Below are positions 46,861 to 58,156 of a DNA stretch of 64,000 nt, piece after piece. The DNA comes from Perognathus longimembris pacificus (taxonomy: Eukaryota; Chordata; Mammalia; Rodentia; Heteromyidae), in assembly GCF_023159225.1 (NCBI RefSeq), contig NC_063172.1, forward strand, positions 41,917,832 through 41,981,831, read 5' to 3'. The notes under the pieces were generated by a model. That model searched no databases. It was not told the DNA's origin and saw only the letters and a list, made by a program, of their open reading frames with translations. How positions within the stretch are numbered: the stretch's first letter is position 1; each line of letters begins with the position of its first letter. The position numbers were made by a program, and so were the translations under genes.

Positions 46861-47392
46861 ATAATCAACACAGGTTTAGGCTAGTCACAGCAGAGGATCA
46901 CAAGAGCCTAATAGCCATGCCCCTATGAATGCATAAGATAATGCTAAGTGAAATGAACTCCATGTTATGGAAATGAGTGATATATTACTGTTGTATTTAC
47001 TTTCCACCATGCCATGTGAAACCATAGCTTCTATTGTTGATGATCCTCTGTATCCCTTTCCCGTGGTTGTACCTGCACTATCACTGTACCTTGTCTGAGT
47101 ACATTGGAAATTGTATCTACTGGTATTAGAATTAGGAAAGTGAAAGGAAATACCAAAATCAAGAGACACAGGACAAAAAGACAAACGTCTACAAAAGCAA
47201 TGCTTGCAAAACTGGTGTAAACCATCTGAACAACTCATGGGGGGAGAGGGAAAGGGGAGGCGGGAGGGCGGAATGAGGGAGAAGGTAACAAACAGTACAA
47301 GAATTATATCCAATGCCTAACATATGAAACTGTAACCTCTCTGTACATCACTTTGACAATAAATGAGAAAAAGAAAAAAATTACTTAATCTT

Positions 47393-48440
47393 TCCAGCAT
47401 ATTTTCATGGCCTTTATTATATAGTTTGTTGGATATGACATGACTTTGAAGTCAGAAATATTGAACACTATGTGTTCTCTAAGATTTATGGAAAATTCAT
47501 GCAAGAAAAATGTATGGAACAATTATTATCATTTAGAAAGTTTCAACATTTTCTCACTTTATGAGACATCATCATAACTGTGTGAGGTGAATGCTTCGCA
47601 TATAGTAGCACACTCATAATATCTCTTCACTTCTCAGCTTTTTAGTAATTTCCCTTGTATAGATGTAGCTCAGATATAACTCTTGGTGATAAAATCCCAG
47701 AATGCTAACTGTTTCACTTTGGGTTTTGCTTCATTTTATTATTATTATTAATAATAATAATAATAATAATAAGTTTCACTGACTGCTATCTTTCCATATC
47801 CTTTTATTCTCTTCTCAGTTTGTGTGAAAAAGGAAAAAATGTAGCAGAAATTGTACAGGAAGGGGGAAAAGAAGTAAAGGACTAGGAGAAGGTAGAGAAG
47901 AAATTAGGAAGAAATTAGTATAAAGTAAGTGTTTTTCTATGTTTTCAATCTCAAGGAAAATTGTACATTGATATTTTTGTATGATAGATACATATTTCCA
48001 TGTGCATTTTTACGGAATAAAAAATTAGGCTTCATTTTACACCTATTTTATGTAGTACATATGCCCTTATAAGGGCTTAATCACTTTTGATGAAAGATTA
48101 GTAAGTTTGATTTTCATAGCTTCAATGTTCATTTTGAATACTATCTCTAAAATTAGAGCTGCTTCAAAATCTATCATGTTAGTAATACCAAAAGGTGTCT
48201 TTATTGGATGAAATTAATACACAAAAACTTCTAATTACTTTGTGTATCACAACAATATAGAGGTCATTTGGCAGAAACAATATATTTTCTCAATCATATT
48301 TAACAAAATAAGAGAAGAAAAATACAGTAGTGTATACAAATATATTTATTTAAAACTATATCATAGTCTAAAAACAAGACAACATTAACAACAATTCAAA
48401 CACCCTTCCACCTCTTATTAATTATCCATTCTTAAGGGAG
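47393..48440. other. Unique A+T-rich sequence
   Basis: No gene seen; contains the (ATT)n/(AAT)n inverted array listed separately. Confidence 0.55.
47736..47772. repeat. (ATT)n-(AAT)n perfect inverted microsatellite
   Basis: ttattattattatta runs directly into ataataataataataataat, so one strand can fold on itself as a perfect A+T hairpin. Confidence 0.95.
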
Positions 48441-48530
48441 GTTTTCAGTATGTAGCCCCGTCTGGATTAGAACTCATGATCCTACTGCCTCTGACTCCTG
48501 GGTGCTGGGATTATAGGTGGTACCCTCGGG
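48441..48530 (-). mobile_element. B1-like SINE fragment
   Basis: Reads tatgtagccccgtctggatt, agaactcatgatcctactgc, ctctgactcctgggtgctgg and gattataggtgg, the familiar reverse B1 (7SL-derived) order. Not fused to Geo here. Confidence 0.85.
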
Positions 48531-49779
48531 TAATGATTAGTAATCTTATTTATCTTACCCATTTCTTCCATTAAATTGTATTATAATTGTAGCTAACTGT
48601 AAAGACTGCAAGAAAGTTAGCAAAAGTCTATTTGATATTTAAAAAGAAAATATATTGTTAAGATAGGTATGACTATATTTTAGGTGTTGTGTGACAGTAT
48701 TTTTTATATTTCAAAGTCTTCAGGAAAATCTATCCTTACAAATGAAATGTTATAAAATGCCAGGATGGCATGAAGAGACCCTACAACTGGAATTAGAGAA
48801 AAGAAAATGAAAAATAATATGAACCAACCTTTCCCTGCACATAGTTCTCAATATGTGACAGTTATTAGTATGGCAGAATCTCACTGCACACTTTTTAAAA
48901 GACATTTTTCTGTGTATATTTTATAGGAATTAGGAAGTGAACCAAAGCAATACATTTAATAAGAATGAGTCAATTGGGAAAATCAAACGGGATTTTTTTT
49001 TTGGTTCTTTTTTGTACATATACAATTTTCTATATCAAATTAATTGGAACACAGAAGGCTCTTGAATGAAAAAGTATCCCAAAGCAACAATTTTTTTTTA
49101 CATTTCTGAGAATTCCACTGACATTTTAGGGATTTTTCATCTATAAGAACAAGAGAGTTCATACTCTACAATATTCAAGAAATATTAGAAGGCAAGTTCT
49201 ACAACTTCTAGATGAAAGTGAAATATATCATATTACTAATTATCATGGGTATTTTTTAGAAAGCACCTCAGAATATATTTCTCTTATCTGAAGCAAAACA
49301 TCTTTATATCTCACCTGAAATAAGCTGTATAGAAATGATGTAACATAAATTAAAGTAGGACTATCCCTCCCAACCAGTACCATGGAAAGGGAGACTATTC
49401 CACTATAAAGGAAGCTTTACCTACTTTTCTAATATGACTTTTTGTACACAGCCTTATCCTTATGACATCCTTCGCCTAAGTTGTGCCCCTCATCAGTACT
49501 TTAAACCAGAGCTCATCCACATCTCATAGGTCATATCCATATTGGATAAACACAGTTGACTTTCACATATTTGTTTAAACTTTCTTAAGAAATAATATTT
49601 GCCTCTGAAAGATAATGAACAGATCTCAAGTGTTTGGTTTGATAGGTTTCTGGCGAGCATTTAATCAATATAATCTATTTAATTTACATTAAACATTTAA
49701 TCTATATAACAAATAAAAGAAGAATCTTGCCACCTTCAGGAGATATTTCCTGTCTCTTACACACATCTTTAGAATAGAT
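48531..49779. other. Unique A+T-rich sequence
   Basis: No gene, RNA or repeat recognised. Confidence 0.55.
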
Positions 49780-50235
49780 TTACTTAGCTTGAGTCTAGAT
49801 ATCATATACATAGAATCATACAATATATGTATTTGTGCATATTTTAATATTTTTTCATATTCCTCCACCCTAAATATTATGTTTTACTGTTCAGTAAACC
49901 TTCCCATTGTGTCATATAGCACAATTGTATAAATTGTCAGCCCATTTATTTGCAGATAGTTATATAAGAGACTCTAATTTTGGGATATTATAAATTAATC
50001 TATTAACAAATATCCACTCACATGTTCTTTTTGTCGATATAATACTGCACATATTTGTGAACAAGAATGGAATATTTTGGTCATTATATAGACAATTAAT
50101 TTTATATGACACTATATTCTCCAAAGATATACTAGTAAAAAGTTATCATTTCTTCCTAACTTAGTCACCATTTGATATTTTCATTTTGATTAATATTTTC
50201 CCATCCCAGTGGGCCATAGGAAAACAGTATATTCT
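49780..50235 (-). mobile_element. Ancient L1-like remnant (tentative)
   Basis: The succession of blocks (ccttcccattgtgtcatata, ctattaacaaatatccactcacatg, ttctccaaagatatactag, ttgatattttcattttgatt) follows the order of the ORF2 C-terminal region of old mammalian L1s read on the minus strand. Strongly decayed; based on block order only. Confidence 0.4.
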
Positions 50236-51600
50236 GGGATTACAAGATGTCTAATGACACTTTGCTTTATTGGAAGGCCAATGATAATTTAATTTTTCAA
50301 ATAACTGGTTATTTATTTATCATAATGTATTTTCTTGTTACAGTTCTAACTTATTTCAAGAAAATGTCAGTTTATTTTTATTATCAGAATGATTTTATGA
50401 TATCTCCACTATCCATTTCCTTTTCTGATGTTTTCATAATTATACTTATCATCTGCACAGCAACAGGTGCCCTTTTGGACTGTTACTTTTATATAAATAC
50501 AGATCCACATGAAGTACAAAGTGAATAGCCAGGTCCTATGTACATCTTACTTGATTTGCGCAAATGCAATACCTTCTGTAATTAATATAAAATAACTAAA
50601 AAATGAAAATCATACTGGGCCAATTGAAAACACTTATTCAGTTTTGCACATTTATGAAATATTTTTGAATCTGTGTATGTGAAACAATTATATATATATA
50701 TTACTAAATAGTGTGATTCGTTTTTAAAATATTTTATATATTCAGAAATTTTTGCCTCCTTTTTATTTCAATTATTATTAATGGGTACTCTTTCTGTCTC
50801 TCTCTTCATCTCATTTTGTACTTATTTCATTTGTCTCTTGTCTTTACCTTCTTCCTTCCTTCCCTTTCTCCCTCTCTGCCTCTTTCTCTACTTTCTAGCA
50901 AGGATTTAATCATAGTAACAGTTTTTTCAGAACACAAACTTTAAAATTGATTATTTTCTCTATAGTTTTCTATAAAATTGTTATTACTTCTATGTTCTTG
51001 TGTTTCAACAACTTTTAGACTATTAAATAAGCCCTCAAGAAAAGTTTTAGAATTGTTTTATGCTTTTATTGCCTCAGACATATATTTTTGTATGCAAATG
51101 ATAATTTATAAAGATATTTCAATAATTTAAGAGAAAGAAATGAAGTAGTTTTACTAACAGCATAATATACTGCTTTAAGTTTGTTCAATTAAAATAATTT
51201 CTAATTTCTTTTATTTATTTTTAATATCATTGATAATTCATAAAACATTGTTCTTTATCTGCTATATCAGAATTTAGTGTATATATGTTACTGATTTATA
51301 ATACTGTTATCAGAAAACATCCACTGAATTTGTGTTGCAAGTCATGTTATTTTCTGTCAGTTTATGTGGTCTTATGAGGGTGAAAGTTTAGTGTACAGAG
51401 TTCTACATACATACTTGTAAAACTGTACTTGCTTGATGCAATTCTTTATAAATTTTAGTTGATGAAGGTGCTTGATAAGGTCATTTAAATTTTGCCACAT
51501 GCAGATATTTTTGTACACACAGATATGTTTCTACTGACAGATATTTTGTATATTACTTTTATTTCTTTGTATAAGTAGAAAATTATATCAACATTCCAAA
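50236..51600. other. Unique A+T-rich sequence
   Basis: A 93-codon frame at 50247-50528 encodes two hydrophobic stretches but is rich in F/I/Y as expected for A+T-rich chance frames. No promoter, exon structure or family is visible. Confidence 0.5.
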
Positions 51601-51604
51601 CTAC

Positions 51605-51862
51605 AGTTGTGGATGTGTTTGTGGTACTGGGTTTTGAACTCAGTGGTGTACTTACTAAACAATCCTCTAACATTTATTCCACATCTCTGCACTTTTTTCT
51701 TTCAGTGATATTTCAAGTAGAAGTTTTTTATTGGGGCCAGCCTAACCTCCACAATCCTATGATGTAGGACCTCTCATGTAGCTGGGATGACTGGTTCACA
51801 TCACCACATCCAGATATTATTGGTTGAGATTCCATACCATATAACTTTATAGAAATATATAT
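51605..51862 (-). mobile_element. Old SINE remnant (probable)
   Basis: Pieces such as tggtactgggttttgaactc, ggggccagcctaacctccac and catgtagctgggatgactgg have the order of a minus-strand dimeric SINE (tRNA-like end first, 7SL-like end second). Family uncertain. Confidence 0.45.
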
Positions 51863-53149
51863 GCACATACTAAGGATGTTTATGAACAGTTTTCTAAATT
51901 GACTCTTGAGAAACACCCTTTTCCTACCACAGATTTCTTGTCCTTATCTTCTTATACCTGATAATTTTCATCGTGTTTTGTTCTAAACTTATTTCATAAA
52001 TATTAAATTGGTTTTCTTCCATTCTCTTTTGAATACTAGCTGACAGCACTGTCTTTAACTTGTAAGTTTGCTTCACTTTCATTTAATGTGATTTATTGTG
52101 TTTATGTTTGCCACTTATATTGGTTTTATACTTATTCAACCTGTTTTTATTCCTATATTTGCTCTTTCCAGGTTTAGGTGAGTGACTTGCTTAATTGACT
52201 ACTTATAAAATATATCCTTCAGTTGTATACATTTGTGTCTGTTTGGATTTGTTCTATATGCTACTCTATGGCTTCAAAATTATCAAATGCACATCCAATT
52301 GATATGGTACTCTCTAACAAATAATAAGAGAACAACAATAGTTCACAATAATAGGATAGCATTCTTAGCAGGGTGAGAGACTGGTTTATCTCCTATTTTT
52401 CAGCTTCCTTTGCTCTCAACTCCCAGCTGTTGTTTGCTGCTCTTAAGGAAAAAAAAATGACTTTTCAGTCTCCTCACTATTTACAGGGCAGCTACACAGT
52501 GCTAAACAAACCCAGATTGCTTACATGGGCAACTAAGAGCTGTAAATTCCTAGTCACAGTGAGCCTTGGAATTGTCCTCTTTTTCTACTATTTTTCTAGC
52601 CTTCAGTGATCTCAGTGTTTTATACTATAAAGAAGCACTGGATGATTTAGCAGACCTATTACTCTGATCTGAAACTCCATCTCCAGCATGCTAACCATCT
52701 CCAACCAATAAAAATTTTGTTGGAAAAAAAAATGAACAGGGGATTACACCTTCACACTTTGGTATGCATTCCAGATACATACCATCCCATGCATTGGGTT
52801 TCTAACCCATTATACAAATCCACATGTGACTGTATTTTAAAGGCACCCATGGCTTCTTCTTAAGCCTATCCATCACAGTTGGAGCTATACCTACTGCCTT
52901 GCTTCCCCACTGTAACAGATACACCAGCTGTGGATCTCCACTGGGAAGAATTTGTCAGCGTTGAGAATTTGTTTCATTTGGACATACTTGTGCTTCCACT
53001 GTGTCACTTTCTGGATGTTAAAATTCTGTAGCAGAGGTGATCTGTTTTTTTGTTGTTGTTGTTCAAGTAATAAGAGTCAGTGCCTTGAGCAATCATCATA
53101 TTGGACAATCGTGTTTCATTTTCGTAATTCCTTTTTGAATGTCGAGCCT
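51863..53149. other. Unique A+T-rich sequence
   Basis: No gene seen. Two frames of about 80 codons (52373-52609 and 52952-53200) have no family signature. Confidence 0.5.
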
Positions 53150-53348
53150 AATACTATTCCTAAGCTCTTTTCCCTCAAGGCTACTACTATATCACTTTGA
53201 GCCACAGTACCATTTCCTGTTTTCAGGTGGTTAACTGGTGATAACAGTCTCACAGACTTTCCTGCTTCAGGGGCTTGCTTTGAACCAGTGTTGAGATCTC
53301 AGCCTCCTAAGTCAGTAGGATTCCAAGAGTGAGCCAACAGTGCCTAGG
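53150..53348 (-). mobile_element. 7SL-like/Geo dimeric SINE
   Basis: Minus-strand: Geo half (tccctcaaggctactactat ... ctttgagccacagtaccatt), linker (gataacagtctcacagactt), then 7SL-like half (gagatctcagcctcctaagt). No clear target duplication. Confidence 0.8.
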
Positions 53349-53492
53349 TCATTTTTTTTAACTTCCTTTTTTTGTTTTTTGTTTTTATAAACCAACAGCT
53401 CATATATTTAGTCTTAATTTTGTATGGAATATTCCTGTATTTATTAGGAGACTGTTTGTGAAATGTCAACAGAGCTTAAAACATATAGTGTC

Positions 53493-53733
53493 CAGCTAGG
53501 TACCAGTGGCTCATGCATGTCATCCTAGCTATTCAGGAAGCTGAGACCTGGAGAATCACAGTTTGAAACCACCTCAGGCAGAAAATTACACTAGATTCCA
53601 TCTCCAGAATAACCAACAAACAACTAAGTTGAAGGCACTCATGGCTCAAATGGTAGAGTACCAGCAGACTAAATAAGGCAAGCAAGTGAAAAGGCCCCTA
53701 GTTCACAGCTCTATCCAATCAAAAACAGTGACA
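53493..53733 (+). mobile_element. 7SL-like/Geo dimeric SINE
   Basis: Plus-strand: cagctaggtaccagtggctc, catcctagctattcaggaag and ctgagacctggagaatcac form the left monomer; ggcactcatggctcaaatgg and gtagagtaccagc begin the Geo half. It directly precedes an IDL-Geo copy, so two different dimers that share a right half lie head to tail. Confidence 0.85.
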
Positions 53734-53734
53734 T

Positions 53735-53933
53735 GGGGCTGGATATATGGCATAGTGGTAAAGTGCTTGCCTTGCATACATGAGGCTCTGGGTTCAATTC
53801 CTCAACACCACATACATAGAAAAAGCCAGAAGTAGCGCTGTGGCTCAAGTGCAAGTGTGCTAGCCTTGAGCAAAAATAAGTCAGGGAGACTACTTAGGCT
53901 CTGAGTTCAAGCCCCAGGACTGACAAAGTAAAA
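53735..53933 (+). mobile_element. IDL-Geo SINE
   Basis: Starts ggggctggatatatggcata, keeps the box B-like gggttcaattcc, then Geo (aagccagaagtagcgctgtg ... gccccaggactgacaaag). The A tail is short and mutated. Confidence 0.92.
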
Positions 53934-56900
53934 TCACCTTCTGGCAGTAAAGTTTGAGGCATCTGGAAGAAAAAGCCAGAGAGCCTTCTCAGGGAGACCA
54001 GCCATGCTGGCTCTTCCAGCCTTTCCTGTCTTGCCCGCCCCCTGCCTTTTATTTTTAACTTCTTATTGCTATAATTTTAGGCTTTCTAATTGAAGTTATA
54101 ATAAACTTAAAATAATCCTTGTTCTACATTTTTGGTCCTATTAACTGACACAAAGTCTGTGCTCCTGCTCAAAACACCGTTCTTACTTTCCTGACTTCAG
54201 TCTCCTTGCTAACACCCAGTTTAATTTATGGCATTGCAGGAATTATCTCTATAATTAGTGTGAACAATAGAATCTAAGGTTGTCTTTCTTATATCTCATC
54301 TACAGTATTTTTTATTCTTATGTTGTGTATACTTTAGGTAACATAAGATCCTGAAGCTTCCTGCTTTGTGAAAGGTCCTATTTTCAAAACTAGGAGAGCA
54401 GAACTTCTCCAGATAGAGCTTCATATGTCCTTCATGTAGTATAAAGAAAGAAAAACGACAACAAAAACAAAATCCATCTTCACCTCCGTGGTACTGATTC
54501 CAGTAAGCAGCCATAGCAATACCTCAGGACGTTACAGATACTCAAAACTGGTGAATGAAGCAAATATCCACTTTGAAAGATAGAATTAAGAAGAACCAAC
54601 AAGACATGCTATTTATTTTCCTTGAATTGTTCTTTGCAGATTTGGTATGTGCCATTTATGCAAACATCTTCAAAGTTGAACCTACTGACCCCAGCCGTTT
54701 CTACTCTAAAGCTGATTGTGAAAAAATGGCCACAATTACAATGTAACACCTGGTGTTTTCCCAGTGTTCTCTGACCTTGCTTCTCTTCTTTACTCTCACT
54801 GTCCAAGATTCTTTGTCCCCAATAAAGCTCTAGCATGCATAGCTGACTCCCATGTCATGCCTATTTTTATAAACTGGAGAAATAGGGTAGTTAATTGTGG
54901 AGTCCAATTAACTAATCATTGCCATTTCCATGCATTAGGGTAAAGATCACTTCATTTATGTCCACATTGTATTTTATTCTATAAAAAGATATTATTAAAT
55001 ATGTTTATGATTACATAAGTGCAGGTAGAAGAGCATAGATTGGAAACAATTAATGCAGGCTGACTGGTTTGCCTTCAAGTTTCCACATCACATCCTTTCT
55101 CATAACAGATAGAGGCAGACTGGAGGAGAGGCCATGCCTTAGGCTGGACGGAGACCAGGGGTCCTGAGCCAGATTGCAGCTGTAGTGTTCTGATACCCCC
55201 AGCCTGAAGGGGGAGAAAGCAGATAAAGGCGAGATGGAAAAGGAAGCAGACATATAGAAGAAGATATAGCTACAAGAGACCATGTGATGCAAATGACACT
55301 TGACATAGTTGTTACTGGCTATGATTTATGGTTCCAGTAAGAATCAGCCATGACAGCCTCCTGGTTTCCCAAAGATATACTTCTTTCTTCCAAAATAATT
55401 TACAACAGCTTTCCATTATTTGCAGTAAGAAATTAAAGGTACGTTTTCTAACATCTTTTCCTGTCTTAACTTCTTGTTATGTACTGATTTAATTAATCAA
55501 TATTAATTTTCTTGGATTTTGTTTGCTAAAAATAAAACCTCTTTTTTAAGAATAAAGATATATGTGTATGTATATACATATATGTATGCATATCTGTAGT
55601 TATATAGTAACAGATTATTACCATGGTCTGTAGCCATAGCCCTGGTATATTTACATATAGTTAGTTTTATCTATAAGCAGAAGACATGGCCTGGTCCTAT
55701 GAACTGGAAATATTAGTATGATTGAACTGAATAGCATTTAAAATATAGATAGATATTAATAGAACTCAGAAAACTCAGTATATAATTAGCATATCTCCCA
55801 AGAATGTCATTGACAGATATATAGAGGAAAATACTATTACGAAAATCTAATATATCTACATTGTTTAATATATTTGCCTGAAGCATAGAAGAAGTCCTTA
55901 AAACCTGAACAAATGTCAGAAAAATATTGTGATAAACTTTACATTAACAGGAAATAAAAACATCCATCTTTCTTTCTCCTAAGGATCAATAATCTGAAAG
56001 GTTAACATGCACTTCTTTGCATAGTAACAAAAGCCAAAACACTGGCAAAGCTTCAAAATCAATACACATATTGGAGAACTGCTGAAAATCAGGACTACAA
56101 GAGACAAAACTGAAGAAATGACATAAAATACAATCATAGTATCAGTTTAAACAAGATAATGTGAATGAAAACAAAATTTATTTTACCTTCATGGCTTAAA
56201 TTATGTCATATATTTTATAGGAGTGCATGTACTGTGACAAATGTTATTTTTTTCTCTTTTCTGTCATTACTCATCTGCAGAAATATAAATGTCCTCTATT
56301 TGATTGTATGATGAACATCAATATGTAATTCATAAGATACTGTAGATGATATCATTAGCATTTCTAAGTATTTGATTTTATATTTTAAATGTCATTCCTA
56401 AAATAAAACCTCATAATTTCTTCATATTCTGTAAATTATCTTCCTGGCCATTAATAAACTATGAAGTTTTTATACACATAAACAAATGTTAGCACAGGTT
56501 TCCCAAAAATCCTGCTTCCCTTTTTAATTTTTTTTAAATTTTCTCTCTGTTTCTGTCTGTCTGAGTGCTGTCTGGCCTATCTCTTTCTTTGTATGCTTGT
56601 GGGTATATGCACATACATACCAAAAAATTCTTCCATTGTGCATTTTTACCATTTCATATAAAATGTTCACCAGTTAATTCATGGTCTCATACTAAGTAAT
56701 ATGAAGACACTATTTTCTAAATATCATTGGCCTTTTATTCTATAATGGAAAATCATGAAATTTGCAGCTAGAGAAAAACAATGGCAAATCATTTATGTTC
56801 TTAAACTGGGAAATGATGGTAATTTTTATAATTTAGTTTCCCTCAGTTGAACTATAAATGAGTGGATTCATTTTTGTATAAAATTGGGGAAAAAAGTAAA

Positions 56901-57388
56901 GTAGAATATATCATGAAGCAATTCACATAGCTGGAATTTGGTAAGTAGGTGCTACAAAAGTAATGAATGATTGAATTAGTGTATTAGTGGTTGGAAATGA
57001 ATATATGAGTTAAAGAATGAAATCACAATTTTAAACTGTCTAGGAGGGATCACTTGAGGGGATTGACTGGATTTAAAAGTACTATACATGTTTACATAAA
57101 ATATTTTTGGTAAGAAAGGAATTCAGCACACTAAAAGAAGGGTTCTTTTTACATCTTGGGAAGCTTTGCTGACCTTCTCAAAAAGGACTTACATTTAAAT
57201 TGGGAAAACTGAGCAAAATATCTCATTAAAACCTGAAATTTGGTATGATGGAATCAATCCATTATTTAATCAGAAAAAAATTGTTAATAAGATTGTCTTG
57301 ACATTGTACCCCAACAATATTGAGATGTAGGAATATGTAATAGTTTCATAACCAGGATAATTAATGTTTTTTAAAAAAGACTTGTTCA
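53934..57388. other. Unique sequence, no gene called
   Basis: Frames are 60-80 codons. Around 54775-54840 a ccccaataaagctctagcat motif after pyrimidine-rich DNA resembles an LTR polyadenylation region, and 55050-55330 is locally G+C-richer, but neither can be assigned. A TATG-type microsatellite lies at ~55558-55600. Confidence 0.5.
55555..55605. repeat. (TATG/TATA)n microsatellite
   Basis: atatatgtgtatgtatatac followed by atatatgtatgcatatctg. Confidence 0.85.
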
Positions 57389-57626
57389 AGTTGGGCACCA
57401 GTGACTCACAACTGTAATCCTAGCTACATAGGATGCTGAGATCTGAGAATCATGGTGCAAAACAAGTCCATTTCCCAGCAGGAAAGTCCATTAGACTTTT
57501 GCATCTAATTAATCACCCAAAATGCTGGAAGTGGAACTGTAGTTCAAAGTGAAAGAGCACTACCTGGAGTAAAACCTAAGGGACAGTGCCCAGGTCCTGA
57601 GTTAAAACCTCAGGATTGGTAAAAGA
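57389..57626 (+). mobile_element. 7SL-like/Geo dimeric SINE
   Basis: Among the clearest copies of this dimer: agttgggcaccagtgactca, actgtaatcctagctacata, ggatgctgagatctgagaat, then the linker with aagtccattagacttttgc, then Geo (gctggaagtggaactgtagt ... gggacagtgcccaggtcctg). Confidence 0.88.
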
Positions 57627-57677
57627 ATAGAATGTGTATGTATCCGAAATGTTAAATATTGCACATTTTCATTTTAC

Positions 57678-58156
57678 TTTTTTTTTTTTTTGGTGAGTTG
57701 TAGGGCTTGAACTCAGGACCTGGGTGCTGCTACCCCTGAGCTTTTTTACTGGTCTAGTGCTCTACCACTTTGAGTCACAGCACTACTCCTGGCTTTTTGG
57801 TAGTTAGTTGGGAATAAGAGTCTCATGAAAAGGCTGGGAATGTGGCTTAGCACTAGAATACTTGCCTAGCACGCATGAAGCCCTGGGTTCGATTTCTCAG
57901 CACCACAAGAACATAAAAAAAGCTGGAAATGGTGCTGTGGCTCATGTGTTAGAGTGCTAACCTTGAGCAAAAGGAAACCAGGGACAGTGCTCAAGCCCTG
58001 AGTTCAAGCCCCAGGAGTGGCAAAAAACAAACAACAAGAACAACAACAAAATGTTTCATGGACTTTCCTGCCAGACATGGCTTTGAAATCAATCTCAGCT
58101 TCCTGAGTAGCTAGGATTACACATGTGTACCACAGGCACAAGCATCAGTACCTAGC
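57678..58156 (-). mobile_element. 7SL-like/Geo SINE split by a nested SINE
   Basis: The Geo half and linker occupy 57678-57830; the 7SL-like half resumes at ~58053 (tttcatggactttcctgcc ... agcttcctgagtagctagga) and ends near 58156. The two halves were one minus-strand SINE before the IDL-Geo insertion between them. Confidence 0.88.
57832..58051 (+). mobile_element. IDL-Geo SINE nested in another SINE
   Basis: Plus-strand copy from ggctgggaatgtggcttagc to the A-rich tail with (AAC)n units (58022-58051). The flanking tctcatg / tttcatg may be a worn target duplication. It dates this insertion after its host SINE. Confidence 0.92.

Larger units (their letters stand above)
41339..47382 (+). mobile_element. 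Full-length-ended L1 with internal ORF2 deletion
   Basis: A 6.0 kb plus-strand L1 with 5' UTR (41339-43286), ORF1 remains (43287-44220), ORF2 remains (44280-46860), 3' UTR with G-rich tract near 47236-47275 and an A-rich end at 47382. Flanking repeats acttattctt (41329-41338) and acttaatctt (47383-47392) match at 9 of 10 bases. Inside ORF2 the sequence jumps at ~46306 from just after the fingers region to the C-terminal domain, removing the catalytic palm motif. Confidence 0.93.

Noticed and set aside
41339..47382. An L1 able to move by itself
   Set aside because: ORF1 and ORF2 contain several stops and frameshifts, the endonuclease Glu is changed, and the reverse transcriptase catalytic motif is deleted.
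50247..50528. 93-codon frame with two hydrophobic segments, possible small membrane protein
   Set aside because: Composition (F, I, Y, L rich) matches chance frames in A+T-rich DNA; no exon boundaries, promoter or homologue recognised, and ancient L1-like sequence adjoins it.
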